The notes beneath the pieces are model-generated. The model worked only from the letters and a program-made list of their open reading frames with translations. It was not told the DNA's origin and ran no database searches. A stretch of DNA of 64,000 nucleotides. Source: Streptomyces sp. NBC_01451 (lineage in GTDB: Bacteria > Actinomycetota > Actinomycetes > Streptomycetales > Streptomycetaceae). The DNA is taken from positions 7,130,001-7,194,000 of the forward strand of contig NZ_CP109479.1 in NCBI RefSeq assembly GCF_036227485.1, given 5' to 3'. The first letter of the stretch is position 1. Each line of letters starts with the position of its first letter. Positions 8,225-17,088 of this stretch are shown here, in pieces. A program made the translations under genes and the position numbers.

Positions 8225-8962
8225 ATGACCTCTACCGACAGTGCACAGACCCCGGCCGAGAGCCCTTCCGGAACCCCCGCGAAGGCGCCCGTGAAGGACC
8301 CCTGGGACCTTCCCGACGTCTCCGGGCTCGTCGTCGGCGTGCTCGGCGGGACCGGGCCGCAGGGCAAGGGCCTCGCCTACCGGCTCGCCAGGGCCGGGCA
8401 GAAGGTGATCATCGGGTCGCGCGCCGCCGACCGCGCCCAGGCCGCCGCCGACGAACTCGGCCACGGCGTCGAGGGCGCCGACAACGCCGAGACCGCGCGC
8501 CGCAGCGACATCGTGATCGTCGCCGTGCCCTGGGACGGACACGGCAAGACCCTCGAATCCCTGCGCGAGGAACTGGCCGGCAAGCTCGTCGTCGACTGCG
8601 TCAACCCGCTCGGCTTCGACAAGAAGGGCGCGTACGCGCTGAAGCCGGAGGAGGGCAGCGCCGCCGAACAGGCCGCCGCCCTGCTGCCGGACTCCCGGGT
8701 CACGGCCGCCTTCCACCACCTGTCGGCCGTACTGCTCCAGGACCCGGCGATCGAGGAGATCGACACGGACGTGATGGTCCTCGGCGAGGAGCGCGCGGAC
8801 GTGGAGATCGTGCAGGCCCTCGCGGGCCGTATCCCCGGCATGCGCGGGGTCTTCGCGGGCCGGCTGCGCAATGCCCACCAGGTCGAGTCGCTGGTGGCCA
8901 ACCTGATCTCCGTGAACCGCCGCTACAAGGCCCACGCGGGCCTGCGCGTCACCGACATCTGA
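8225..8962 (+). CDS. npdG: NADPH:F420 oxidoreductase (Fno/NpdG family)
   Basis: 245 residues. After a Pro/Ala-rich N-terminal tail the Rossmann fold begins with VVGVLGGTGPQGKGLAYRLA, then the NADP-ribose region IIGSRAADRAQ, IVIVAVPWDGHGKTLE and VVDCVNPLGFDKKG. The C-terminal RNAHQVESLVANLISVNRRYKAHAG is typical of F420-dependent NADP reductases. It shuttles hydride between NADPH and cofactor F420, supplying reduced F420 for cytoplasmic reductases. It follows the sialidase gene by 38 bp, and a shared transcript is possible. Confidence 0.9.
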   Translation: MTSTDSAQTPAESPSGTPAKAPVKDPWDLPDVSGLVVGVLGGTGPQGKGLAYRLARAGQKVIIGSRAADRAQAAADELGHGVEGADNAETARRSDIVIVAVPWDGHGKTLESLREELAGKLVVDCVNPLGFDKKGAYALKPEEGSAAEQAAALLPDSRVTAAFHHLSAVLLQDPAIEEIDTDVMVLGEERADVEIVQALAGRIPGMRGVFAGRLRNAHQVESLVANLISVNRRYKAHAGLRVTDI

Positions 8963-9019
8963 GCGGATGGGGGACACTGGACGGGTTTCCGGCAGTGTCC
9001 CCCGACAGGAGCTCACCCC

Positions 9020-9217
9020 ATGCCCCGGCTCGCCCGCTACGCCCTGATCGTCTGCCTGCTCGCCGTGGCAGCCGCCGTCGTGTCCTTCGTCCAGGGCAAC
9101 CTGCTGGGGATCGTGTGGGTACTGCTGGCCGGGCTGTCGTCCAACATGTGCTGGTACTACGCCCGGCGCGCCCGGTCCGCCGACCCCCGGTCCGCAGGCC
9201 CCCGCTCGGTCAGCTGA
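9020..9217 (+). CDS. Small two-segment membrane protein
   Basis: 65 residues, ATG 9020 preceded by AGGAGC. Two hydrophobic helices are visible (ALIVCLLAVAAAVVSFV and LLGIVWVLLAGLSSNMCWYY), followed by a basic Arg/Ser-rich tail. The function is unknown. Its last 8 bp overlap the 3' end of the convergent site-2 protease gene. Confidence 0.7.
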   Translation: MPRLARYALIVCLLAVAAAVVSFVQGNLLGIVWVLLAGLSSNMCWYYARRARSADPRSAGPRSVS

Positions 9218-10007
9218 CCCCGCAGAACTCGTTCGTCCCCTGCCAGAAGCGGTACAGCTCCTGACCGCAGTACGTGTCGAGCTCGTTGATCCCCAGACCG
9301 CGCAGCACCGTGTCGATCCCGTCGAAGAACGCGCCGTTCACGGACGGGATCCACAGCACCGCGAACACGAAGAGCAGACCGAACGGCGCGAACGGCTCCA
9401 CCTGCCGCTTGATGTTGTACGACAGCCAGGGCTCGATGACCCCGTAGCCGTCGAGACCGGGCACCGGCAGGGAGTTCAGGATCGCCGCCGTGACCTGCAG
9501 CAGCGCCAGGAAGGCGAGCGCGAACCGGAACCCGGTGGGTACGCCGTCCAGCGCGTCCAGAAAGAACGGGGCCGCGCACACCACCGCGAACAGGACGTTC
9601 GTCAGCGGACCGGCGGCCGAGATCAGACTGTGCTTCCAGCGGCCGTGGATGCGGTTGCGCTCGATGAAGACGGCACCGCCCGGCAGCCCGATCCCGCCCA
9701 TGATCACGAAGATCACCGGCAGCACGATGCTGAGCAGGGCGTGCGTGTACTTGAGCGGATTGAGGGTGAGGTACCCCTTGGCGCCCACGGTGATGTCGCC
9801 CCCGTGCAACGCGGTGCGCGCGTGCGCGTACTCGTGCAGGCACAGGGACACGATCCACGCGGACGTCACGAACAGGAACACGGCGACACCGGGCTGCTCG
9901 GCGAACCCCGTCCAGGTGGCCCAGCCCGTGACCGCCGTGACGGCCAGGATCCCGACGAAGACCGGGCTGATCCGCCGGTCGCTGTTGCGGGTGGTGGCGG
10001 TGGTCAT
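9210..10007 (-). CDS. Site-2 protease family (M50) membrane metalloprotease
   Basis: 265 residues from ATG 10007 (MTTATTRNSDRRISPVFVG); the open frame upstream is the repeat-rich intergenic region. The zinc site HEYAH lies in the hydrophobic segment VSLCLHEYAHARTAL. The third ligand is expected in LPVPGLDGYGVIEPWL, which corresponds to the NPDG-type motif of S2P enzymes. Several transmembrane segments are visible. Family members cleave membrane proteins within the bilayer, often regulatory factors. The substrate is unknown and no anti-sigma factor gene is adjacent. Confidence 0.88.
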   Translation of the reverse strand: MTTATTRNSDRRISPVFVGILAVTAVTGWATWTGFAEQPGVAVFLFVTSAWIVSLCLHEYAHARTALHGGDITVGAKGYLTLNPLKYTHALLSIVLPVIFVIMGGIGLPGGAVFIERNRIHGRWKHSLISAAGPLTNVLFAVVCAAPFFLDALDGVPTGFRFALAFLALLQVTAAILNSLPVPGLDGYGVIEPWLSYNIKRQVEPFAPFGLLFVFAVLWIPSVNGAFFDGIDTVLRGLGINELDTYCGQELYRFWQGTNEFCGVS

Positions 10008-10148
10008 GGGGCGGGACTCCTGAGGGGACTCGGCGGGAAACTCCGTACGCGGCTGGTGCGGGCGGGTCGACGGTACCTGTGCTCTGTGAAGAACGCCCCA
10101 CCCAGGGTCGGAGGTTCCTGGAGGTTCCCGGCGATCCTGGACTTCCCC

Positions 10149-10232
10149 CTGTTCATGTCCCGGTCCACGTTCCGGCTCACGTCCCGGTTCACATGGCTGT
10201 TCGCGTCCCCGTCCACGTGCCTGTTCACGCGC
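10149..10232. repeat. Seven tandem 12-bp imperfect repeats
   Basis: Seven consecutive 12-base units of the form C(T/G)GTTCACGTCC can be read without gaps between 10149 and 10232. They lie in the divergent intergenic region between the M50 protease gene and the SARP gene, ending 48 bp before the SARP start. They may act as a binding array or be a variable tandem repeat. Confidence 0.75.
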
Positions 10233-10280
10233 GCGTAAACCCACGCGCGCCACGGAACCGTCCCCGGACAGAATGGGTCC

Positions 10281-13200
10281 GTGCGCTACCGCATCCTCGG
10301 CACCACCCAGGCACTCCGTCCCGACGGCACCTTCGTCCCGGTCGGCGGCGCGCGGCTGCGCGCCCTGCTGACCGTCTTCGCCCTGCGGCCCGGCCGGACC
10401 GTGCCCGCGGGCGTCCTGGTGGAGGAGGTGTGGAACGGGGACGCGCCCGCCGACGCGACGGCCGCGCTACAGGCACTGGTCGGCCGGCTGCGCCGGGCGC
10501 TCGGCCCGGACACCATCGCCTCGGCCGAGGGCGGCTACCGGCTGTGCGCCGCTCCGGACGACGTCGACCTGCACCGTTTCGGACGGCTCGCCGACGAGGG
10601 CACGCGCGCGCTCGCCGACGGCGACCCCGCCAAGGCCGCCGCCGTCCTCGACGACGCCCTCGCCCTGTGGCACGGCCCGGCCCTCGCCGACCTCCCCGAC
10701 CGCACCGCCGAGGCGGCCCGCTGGGAGACCCGCCGGCTGGACACGCGCCGCGCCCGCCTCACCGCCGCCCTGGCCCTGGGCGCCGCGGAACAGTCACTGC
10801 CCGAACTCACCGCCCTGTGCGACAGCCACCCCCTGGACGAGCCCCTCCAGGCCCTCCGCCTGCGCGCCCTGCGCGACGCGGGCCGCCCGGCCCAGGCCCT
10901 GGCCGCGTACGAGGACGTACGCCGACTGCTGGCGGACCGGCTCGGCGCGGACCCCGGGCCTGAACTTCGGTCGCTGCAAACGGAGTTGCTGAATCCTGAC
11001 CGAGTACCCGAAGGCGCGTGGGGCGCGACCGCCCCCGCCTCCCGCGGCGCCGTCGCGAACCTTGCGGGCGCGGCTCCCGCGCGGGGCGGCCCGGCCGGCC
11101 GTTCACCCCGGCCCGACGTGCCCTCCGGCCCGCCCCGCACCCCGCCCTCGTCGCCGCCCCCGGGCAACCTGCGCGCCCGCCTCACCTCCTTCGTCGGCCG
11201 GGAGGCGGACATCGAGGCCATCCGGGGGGACATCGCGACGGCCCGGCTCGTGACCCTGCTCGGGCCCGGCGGGGCCGGAAAGACACGACTGTCGCAGGAG
11301 GCCGCCGAAGCCGTACGGGACGGGACGCGGGAAACCACGGGAGACGACCGGACGTGGGGCGGGACGCGCGAGGGGTCGCGGGACCGGTCGCGGGACGCGG
11401 CGCCGGACGGGGTGTGGCTGGCCGAACTCGCTCCCGTCGTCGACCCGGACGCCGTACCCGAAGCCGTACTCACCGCCGTCGGAGCCCGCGAGACCGTGCT
11501 GCGCGGAGCCGGCGCCGAGGAACTGCGCGCAGCCTCCGCCGAACGCCACGACGACCCCCTCGTACGCCTCACCGAGCACTGCGCCAACCGGCGGATGCTG
11601 ATCCTCCTCGACAACTGCGAGCACGTCGTCGACGCCGCCGCGCAGCTCGTCGCGGAGCTGCTGGCACGCTGCCCGGGAGTCACCGTGCTCGCCACCAGCC
11701 GTGAACCCCTTGGCGTACCGGGGGAGTTGGTGCGTCCCGTCGAACCGCTGCCCGAGCCCGTCGCGCTACGGCTGCTCGCCGACCGCGGGGCAGCCGCCCG
11801 GCCCGGGTTCCGCGTCGAGGACGATCCGGAGGCCGCCGCCGAGATCTGCCGACGGCTCGACGGGCTGCCGCTCGCCATCGAACTGGCCGCCGCCCGGCTG
11901 CGGATGCTGTCGCTGCGGCAGATCGCCGACCGGCTCGACGACCGTTTCCGGCTGCTCACCTCCGGCAGCCGTACCGTCCTGCCCCGCCAGCAGACCCTGC
12001 GCGCCGTCGTCGACTGGTCCTGGGACCTGCTCGACACGGACGAACGGGACGTCCTGCGACGGCTGTCCGTCTTCGCGGGCGGCTGCGACCTCCCCGCCGC
12101 CGAAGCGGTGTGCGGGCCCGTCGCGTTCGAAGCGCTCGGCTCGCTCGTCGACAAGTCCCTTGTCGTGGCCGCCCCTTCGGACGAGAACGGCGCGGGCGCG
12201 ATGCGCTACCGACTCCTGGAGACCGTCGCCGAGTACGCCGGGGAACGCCTCGACGAAGCGGGCGTCCGCCCCGAAGCGGAGCGCGCACACCTCATATACT
12301 TCCGCGAACTCGCCCGTACCACCGACCCGTTGCTGCGCGGCCCCGGCCAACTGGCCGCGCTGGACGTGTTCCAGCGGGAGAGCGAGAACATCCGCGCCGC
12401 CCTCCGCCACGCCGTCACCGCAGGCGACGAACAGGAGGCGATCTGCCTCGTCCTGTCGGCCTCCTGGTACTGGCAGATGCGCGATCTGCGTCTCGCCGGC
12501 CGCAACTGGTCCCGCGAGGTCATGAACCTCGGCCCTGACCCCTTCACCCTCCCCGTCCGCCCGGCCCAGCCCGTGTGGGAGCGCAGCACGAACACCCCGC
12601 CCCCCTGGCACGGCGAACTCCTCGAAGAGGCCCGGCGCGGCGTCCACCTCATCCATCTCGCCTCCATGGACATGGAGTTGGAGGCCTGGCAGACACCGGA
12701 GGCCCGGCAGAAACTGCGCGCCATCACCCAGGTCTACGAACCCGGCACACCACAGACCTGCCGCCACCCCGGCCTCCTCTGGTTCTACGCCGTCATGCTC
12801 ACCCGCGACATGGAGCGGCTCAGCGTCATCGTCAGCGAGTCCGTGCGCACCTGCCGCGACGCCGCACCCGGCTACGAGTGGGAACTCGCCGCCTGTCTGC
12901 AACTGCGCGCCAACGTCCTCGCCAACCGCAGCGACTGGGCCGGTGACGCCACCCGCGACGCCGACGAGTCGCTGGAGATCTTCCGGCGCCTGGGAGACGC
13001 CTGGGGCGCCGCCGAGGCGCTCTCCGCACGCGGCGAGGCCCGTGAACGCAAGGCCGAGTACGCCGCCGCCGCCACCGACTTCCAGGACGCGATGGAACTG
13101 GCCGAACAACTCGGCGCCCGCTCCCAGAAGACCGTGCTCGCCGCCCGCCTCGGCAACGTCTTCCTGGAGGCGGGCCGGAACGAAGAGGGCGAACAGCTGC

Positions 13201-13748
13201 TGCGCGAGGTGATCGAGAAGGCGGACGGGATGGTCAACGAGGCCATGCCCGCCGCCCGGCTCTTCCTCGCGGCCTGGCTCGGCGTCACCGACCGGGCCTC
13301 CGAGGCGCGCGAGCAACTCCGTTTGCTGCGGGCGGAGTTCAGAGCCTCCTCGTTCGTCGTCTTCGACGCGTTCATCCTCGGCGCGGAGTCCTGGCTGGAC
13401 GTCGTGGAAGGACATTACGAGGAGGCACTGGTCAAGGCGCGACAGGCGGTGACCCGTGCCGACGACGAGCTGTCCATCGCCATCGCCCCGCACATGCGCC
13501 CCACGCTGCTGACCACCAGTGCCGCCGCCCTCGTCGGCCTCGACCCCGCCCGCGCCCACGACGCCGCCCGCTGCCTGGGCGCCGCCGACGCCCTGCTGCC
13601 GCCCGGCCATGTCTCCGGACACGTGGAGCGCGAGGTCCGCGCCCGCTCCGTCCGCGCGGTGCGTGACGTGCTCGGCGACGAGGCGTACGAGGCCGCGTAC
13701 GCGGAGGGCGGCCGACTCTCCGCGGGGGAGGCGACCGCCCTCATCTGA
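10281..13748 (+). CDS. AfsR-like SARP transcriptional regulator with ATPase and TPR domains
   Basis: 1155 residues, GTG start at 10281. Domains in order: OmpR-type winged helix (about 1-95, RYRILGTTQALRPDG to GGYRLCA), bacterial transcriptional activation domain BTAD (about 100-240, ending ADPGPELRSLQTELL), a low-complexity Pro/Arg linker, an AP/NB-ARC ATPase with Walker A LLGPGGAGKTRLS (about 322-335) and Walker B LILLDNCEHV, the winged-helix region RRLDGLPLAIELAAARL, and a C-terminal TPR-like helical region. Such proteins activate secondary metabolism by binding direct repeats overlapping promoters. The 11-bp repeats before the convergent ABC exporter operon are a candidate target. No antibiotic cluster is visible nearby. 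Confidence 0.92.
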   Translation: MRYRILGTTQALRPDGTFVPVGGARLRALLTVFALRPGRTVPAGVLVEEVWNGDAPADATAALQALVGRLRRALGPDTIASAEGGYRLCAAPDDVDLHRFGRLADEGTRALADGDPAKAAAVLDDALALWHGPALADLPDRTAEAARWETRRLDTRRARLTAALALGAAEQSLPELTALCDSHPLDEPLQALRLRALRDAGRPAQALAAYEDVRRLLADRLGADPGPELRSLQTELLNPDRVPEGAWGATAPASRGAVANLAGAAPARGGPAGRSPRPDVPSGPPRTPPSSPPPGNLRARLTSFVGREADIEAIRGDIATARLVTLLGPGGAGKTRLSQEAAEAVRDGTRETTGDDRTWGGTREGSRDRSRDAAPDGVWLAELAPVVDPDAVPEAVLTAVGARETVLRGAGAEELRAASAERHDDPLVRLTEHCANRRMLILLDNCEHVVDAAAQLVAELLARCPGVTVLATSREPLGVPGELVRPVEPLPEPVALRLLADRGAAARPGFRVEDDPEAAAEICRRLDGLPLAIELAAARLRMLSLRQIADRLDDRFRLLTSGSRTVLPRQQTLRAVVDWSWDLLDTDERDVLRRLSVFAGGCDLPAAEAVCGPVAFEALGSLVDKSLVVAAPSDENGAGAMRYRLLETVAEYAGERLDEAGVRPEAERAHLIYFRELARTTDPLLRGPGQLAALDVFQRESENIRAALRHAVTAGDEQEAICLVLSASWYWQMRDLRLAGRNWSREVMNLGPDPFTLPVRPAQPVWERSTNTPPPWHGELLEEARRGVHLIHLASMDMELEAWQTPEARQKLRAITQVYEPGTPQTCRHPGLLWFYAVMLTRDMERLSVIVSESVRTCRDAAPGYEWELAACLQLRANVLANRSDWAGDATRDADESLEIFRRLGDAWGAAEALSARGEARERKAEYAAAATDFQDAMELAEQLGARSQKTVLAARLGNVFLEAGRNEEGEQLLREVIEKADGMVNEAMPAARLFLAAWLGVTDRASEAREQLRLLRAEFRASSFVVFDAFILGAESWLDVVEGHYEEALVKARQAVTRADDELSIAIAPHMRPTLLTTSAAALVGLDPARAHDAARCLGAADALLPPGHVSGHVEREVRARSVRAVRDVLGDEAYEAAYAEGGRLSAGEATALI

Positions 13749-13787
13749 CAACCGGCGCGTACGGCACAGACGTACCGAGGTTGCCGG

Positions 13788-13841
13788 TTCCTTCAGTTCC
13801 TTCAGTTCCTTGAGTTCCTCATGTTCTTCCAGTTCCTTCAG
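13788..13841. repeat. Six tandem 9-bp repeats (TTCCTTCAG) between convergent genes
   Basis: Six adjacent 9-mers, three of them exactly TTCCTTCAG, fill the gap between the SARP stop and the exporter permease. The last unit covers the permease stop codon at 13838-13840. On the minus strand the strand-biased tract is purine-rich. No classical terminator hairpin is seen here. Confidence 0.75.
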
Positions 13842-14695
13842 CTCTTCGTGCGGAACTTGTGGATGGCGACCGGTGCCATCACCGCCGTGATGGCCACCGA
13901 CCAGCCGACGGTCACCCACAGGTCGTGCGCGACCGGGCCGCCCACCATCAGTCCGCGCGCCGCGTCCGCGAGCGTGGACAGCGGGTTGTAGTCGGTGAAC
14001 GCCTGGAGCCAGCCCGGCATCGACTGTGTCGGGGCGAAGATCGACGAACCGAACTGGAGCGGGAACAGCACCAGGAAGCCCATCGCCTGCACGGACTGCG
14101 CGCTCTTCATGATCACGCCCAGGGTGAGGAACACCCACATGATCGACGAGGCGAACAGTGTGGCCAGGGCCACGGCCGCGAACAGTCCGGGCCAGTGGTT
14201 GATGTCGAAGCCGACCAGGACGGCGACGACCATCAGCACGGTGGTCGCGAACAGCATCCGGACCAGCTCGACCGAGATCTTCGCGAACAGCACCGAGCCG
14301 CGCCCGATCGGCAGGGACCGGAAGCGGTCCATGACACCGGAGTTGAAGTCCTGGCAGAACCCGGTGCCGACGCCCTGGGACAGCGTCATGCTCATCATCG
14401 CGATCATGCCGGGGATCACGTACTGGACGTAACCGTCCTGCCCGCCGCCCAGGGCCTGCCCGATCGAGCCGCCGAAGACGAACACGAACAGCAGGGTGAA
14501 GATGATCGGCATCAGCAGCGCGTCGGCCATCGACTCAGGGTCCTGCCGGATCCACAGCAGGTTGCGGCGGACGAGGGCGCCGGTGTGGCGCAGATGGCCG
14601 CGCGGCGGAATCCGGCCGTCCGCCTGGATGTCGTCCTTTCCGGTCCCGCCGTTGTCGTCGCGGATCTCGTTCACGGTCGCGGTCGCGGTGCTCAT
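13838..14695 (-). CDS. ABC-2 type exporter permease (DrrB-like)
   Basis: 285 residues, ATG 14695. The N-terminal cytoplasmic part (RHTGALVRRNLLWIRQDPES) precedes about six transmembrane segments, with the ABC-2 signature around GRGSVLFAKISVELVRML and the daunorubicin-type motif PLQFGSSIFAPTQSMP. It forms the membrane channel partner of the preceding ATPase; the two genes overlap by 4 bp and are translationally coupled. Function: export of a hydrophobic drug or endogenous metabolite. Confidence 0.9.
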   Translation of the reverse strand: MSTATATVNEIRDDNGGTGKDDIQADGRIPPRGHLRHTGALVRRNLLWIRQDPESMADALLMPIIFTLLFVFVFGGSIGQALGGGQDGYVQYVIPGMIAMMSMTLSQGVGTGFCQDFNSGVMDRFRSLPIGRGSVLFAKISVELVRMLFATTVLMVVAVLVGFDINHWPGLFAAVALATLFASSIMWVFLTLGVIMKSAQSVQAMGFLVLFPLQFGSSIFAPTQSMPGWLQAFTDYNPLSTLADAARGLMVGGPVAHDLWVTVGWSVAITAVMAPVAIHKFRTKS

Positions 14696-15726
14696 ACGGC
14701 GACCTCCTCTCGGATGTCGGCGGGGGAGTCGGCGTCGTCCTGCCGGGCACCGGCACGATGACCGGTGAGGGACAGGAACACCTCGTCCAGGCTGGGCAGT
14801 TCGGTGGAGATCGAGGCGATCGTGATACCGCGCGCGACGACCGCGCCGGTCACGGCGGTGAGCTGCTCGTCGCTCAGGATCGGCACCAGCACACTGCCGG
14901 TCCCGGTGTCCACGGTCGTCGTGGCGAGACCTGTGATGCCGAGGTCGTCGAGGTCACGGGCGAGCGGGCGCAGTTGCAGGGGATCGGCCGGCCGGATCCG
15001 CAGGGTACGCCCGCCGACCCTCGCCTTCAGCGCGTCGACGGCACCGCCGGCGACGACCTTCCCCCGGTCGATGACGGCCAGCTCGGAGGCGAGGTGTTCG
15101 GCCTCCTCCATGTACTGAGTGGTCAACAGCACGGTCACCCCGTCGCCGACCATCCGCTTGACCTCGGCCCAGACCTCTTTGCGGGTACGGGGGTCGAGGC
15201 CGGTGGTGGGCTCGTCGAGGAAGAGGACCTGGGGCCGGCCGATCATCGAGGCGGCCAGGTCCAGTCGCCGCCGCATACCGCCGGAGTACGTGCTCGTCGG
15301 CCGCTTGGCGGCGTCGGTGAGCGAGAACCGCTCCAGCAGTTCGTCGGCCCGGGCGCGGGCGTCCTTGCGGGGCAGGTCGAGGAGCCGCCCGATCATGTAC
15401 AGGTTCTCCCAGCCCGGGAGCTTCTCGTCCACGGAGGCGTACTGCCCGGTGAGCCCGATCACCCGCCGCAGCTGCCGGGGCTGGCGCAGGACGTCGTACC
15501 CGGCGACGGTCGCCTGCCCCGAGTCGGGCTGAAGCAGGGTGGAGAGGATGCGTACGAGGGTGGTCTTGCCGGCGCCGTTGGGTCCGAGCACACCGAGCAC
15601 GGTGCCTTCCCGGACGTCCAGGTCGACGCCGTCCAGCGCCTTGGTCTCGCCGTAGTGCTTGACCAGCCCCCGTACGGAAACGGCACTCTTGGCCCCGCCT
15701 GCGGGGTGGTTGTCGATTCGCGTCAT
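14692..15726 (-). CDS. Daunorubicin-resistance-type ABC transporter ATPase (DrrA-like)
   Basis: 344 residues, ATG 15726. Walker A GPNGAGKTT, Q-loop region LTGQYASVDEKLPGWENL, signature YSGGMRRRLDLA, Walker B VLFLDEPTTGLDPRTR and H-loop TTQYMEEAEHLA are all present. The extra C-terminal domain (PLQLRPLARDLDDLGI to ELPSLDEVFLSLTGH) is typical of the DrrA family. It powers the permease encoded downstream in the same operon. A set of 11-bp direct repeats sits just upstream of the start. Confidence 0.92.
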   Translation of the reverse strand: MTRIDNHPAGGAKSAVSVRGLVKHYGETKALDGVDLDVREGTVLGVLGPNGAGKTTLVRILSTLLQPDSGQATVAGYDVLRQPRQLRRVIGLTGQYASVDEKLPGWENLYMIGRLLDLPRKDARARADELLERFSLTDAAKRPTSTYSGGMRRRLDLAASMIGRPQVLFLDEPTTGLDPRTRKEVWAEVKRMVGDGVTVLLTTQYMEEAEHLASELAVIDRGKVVAGGAVDALKARVGGRTLRIRPADPLQLRPLARDLDDLGITGLATTTVDTGTGSVLVPILSDEQLTAVTGAVVARGITIASISTELPSLDEVFLSLTGHRAGARQDDADSPADIREEVAV

Positions 15727-15752
15727 GAACCGAACCTGTCACCCCCTACCGA

Positions 15753-15785
15753 CAGACCGCCTACAGACCGCCTACAGGCCGACTC
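15753..15785 (-). promoter_or_regulatory. 11-bp direct repeats upstream of the exporter operon, candidate SARP operator
   Basis: On the minus strand, heptamers GTCGGCC, GGCGGTC and GGCGGTC each follow at an exact 11-base period, separated by TGTA, with a weaker fourth unit GGTAGGG. SARP regulators are known to bind heptamer direct repeats at 11-bp period placed a few bases before the -10 element. A TAGGGG that could serve as -10 lies about 6 bp after the last repeat. The link to the SARP at 10281 is inference from proximity. Confidence 0.5.
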
Positions 15786-15964
15786 CGGACCACCTTTCCG
15801 CTTCCCACGGGCGGCCCCGTCGGGCAACTCCGCCGTGCGCAGATGAAACACCGCCGACTGGGCAGGCGTCCGAAGTGCCGTCCGCATGGCTGGAGGAGCC
15901 TCGCGTTCCGGTGATGTGCCGCTCGCGTGCCGGCGTCCGGCTCCAGAACTGCCGAGGGAGATCG

Positions 15965-16894
15965 ATGGAGAGTCGCAGAGAAGAGCGGGAAGAAGGAGAA
16001 ACAGGAGGAGCGGCAGGGGCGGCAAGGGGAGCAGGGGAAGCAGGGGGAGAGGAAGAAGAGCGGGCGCCCAAGCGCAAGGTGCTCGACCTGACCGTGGTGC
16101 AGGTGGTGGCGAGTGCTCTCGCGACCGTGGTGGGCGCGGTCCTCGCGTCCCTGCTGGGGGTGACCGGGACGATCATCGGCGCCGCCGTGGTCAGCGCCAG
16201 CGCGACCACCGGCGCGGCGGTCTTCTCGCACGCCTTCCGGCGGACGGGCGAGGGGATCCGTAGCCGGGTGCCGTCGGTGGGGATACCGCCGGTAGGGGTG
16301 TCGCGGACGTCGCTGGAGGAGCGGGCGGAGGCCCGCGCGGACGCCCGGGCGGCCTTCGGGCCACCGGGAAGCGGCACGGCTGCCCGCGCGACGCCGCCCT
16401 CCTGGCCCGACGTCCCGGGCGGCCGGACCGGAGGGGCGACCGCGGCCTCCGCGCCCTCCGAGGGCGAGTCGGTCACCACCTACCGCGGGGGCTCCCTCCG
16501 CGGCTCCATCGGCTGGAAGAAGTACGCCCTGGCCACGGGCCTGGTGTTCGCCCTGGCGATGATCACGTTGACCTCGGTGGAGCTGATCGCGGGCAAGCCG
16601 GTGGCGGCCGTGGTCAAGGGCGAGCCGGGCAGGGGAACCTCGGTGGGCGGTGGCACGGCCGGTACCCCCGCTCCCGCCGGGAGCCCGACACCCACCCCGG
16701 GCACGTCCAGCGGTACGACACCGCAGCCGGAGGGCTCGTCCGCGCCGGAGACGAGCGAGGCACCGGAGACCAGTTCTGATCCCGTGCCCGGCTACAGTCC
16801 CACCGCCGACCCGAGTTCCGGCACCGGCGGTTCCGCGTCGTCCGTACCGTCCAGCGGCGATGCCGTGACCAGTTCCGACGCGACCGACGACTGA
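15965..16894 (+). CDS. Membrane protein with acidic head and Ser/Thr/Pro-rich extracellular tail
   Basis: 309 residues from ATG 15965 with GGGAGAT upstream; the frame is open to 15659 but that segment is promoter DNA of the exporter operon. The N-terminus is very rich in Glu, Arg and Gly. Two hydrophobic segments follow (VQVVASALATVVGAVLASLLGVTG to AAVVSASATTGAAVF), then a basic stretch, one strong TM helix (KKYALATGLVFALAMITLTSVELI), and a long Gly/Thr/Pro/Ser tail. The same architecture is common in Streptomyces as an uncharacterised membrane protein. Function unknown. Confidence 0.75.
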   Translation: MESRREEREEGETGGAAGAARGAGEAGGEEEERAPKRKVLDLTVVQVVASALATVVGAVLASLLGVTGTIIGAAVVSASATTGAAVFSHAFRRTGEGIRSRVPSVGIPPVGVSRTSLEERAEARADARAAFGPPGSGTAARATPPSWPDVPGGRTGGATAASAPSEGESVTTYRGGSLRGSIGWKKYALATGLVFALAMITLTSVELIAGKPVAAVVKGEPGRGTSVGGGTAGTPAPAGSPTPTPGTSSGTTPQPEGSSAPETSEAPETSSDPVPGYSPTADPSSGTGGSASSVPSSGDAVTSSDATDD

Positions 16895-16934
16895 GCGGTC
16901 GGCGGGGGCAGGGGCGGGGCGGCGAACAAAAGCC

Positions 16935-16967
16935 GCAGCCCGCCGATGGGGGAAGTCGGCGGGCTGC
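16935..16967. terminator. Hairpin between convergent 15965 gene and panB
   Basis: GCAGCCCGCCGA (16935-16946) pairs perfectly over 12 bp with TCGGCGGGCTGC (16956-16967), loop 9 bases. Position between convergent genes suggests a bidirectional terminator. Confidence 0.75.
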
Positions 16968-17025
16968 TCTCGTGCCGCAGTGGCTCTGTAGGGCCCGGCG
17001 GGCCCTGTGGGCTCCGGGGAACCCA

Positions 17026-17058
17026 GTGGTCGGTCAGTGGTCGGTCAGCGGTCGGTCA
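17026..17058. repeat. Three tandem 11-bp repeats downstream of panB
   Basis: GTGGTCGGTCA occurs twice in tandem, then GCGGTCGGTCA; a diverged copy GCGATCGGTCA follows at 17081-17091, reaching into the panB stop region. They lie in the 3' untranslated gap and have no evident function. Confidence 0.65.
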
Positions 17059-17088
17059 GTGGACGTGCAGCGGGTGTGCGGCGATCGG

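Noticed and set aside
11766..14138. 790-codon minus-strand frame
   Set aside because: Antisense to the SARP gene and overlapping the exporter permease; only repeat-derived Glu-Leu-Lys stretches look regular.
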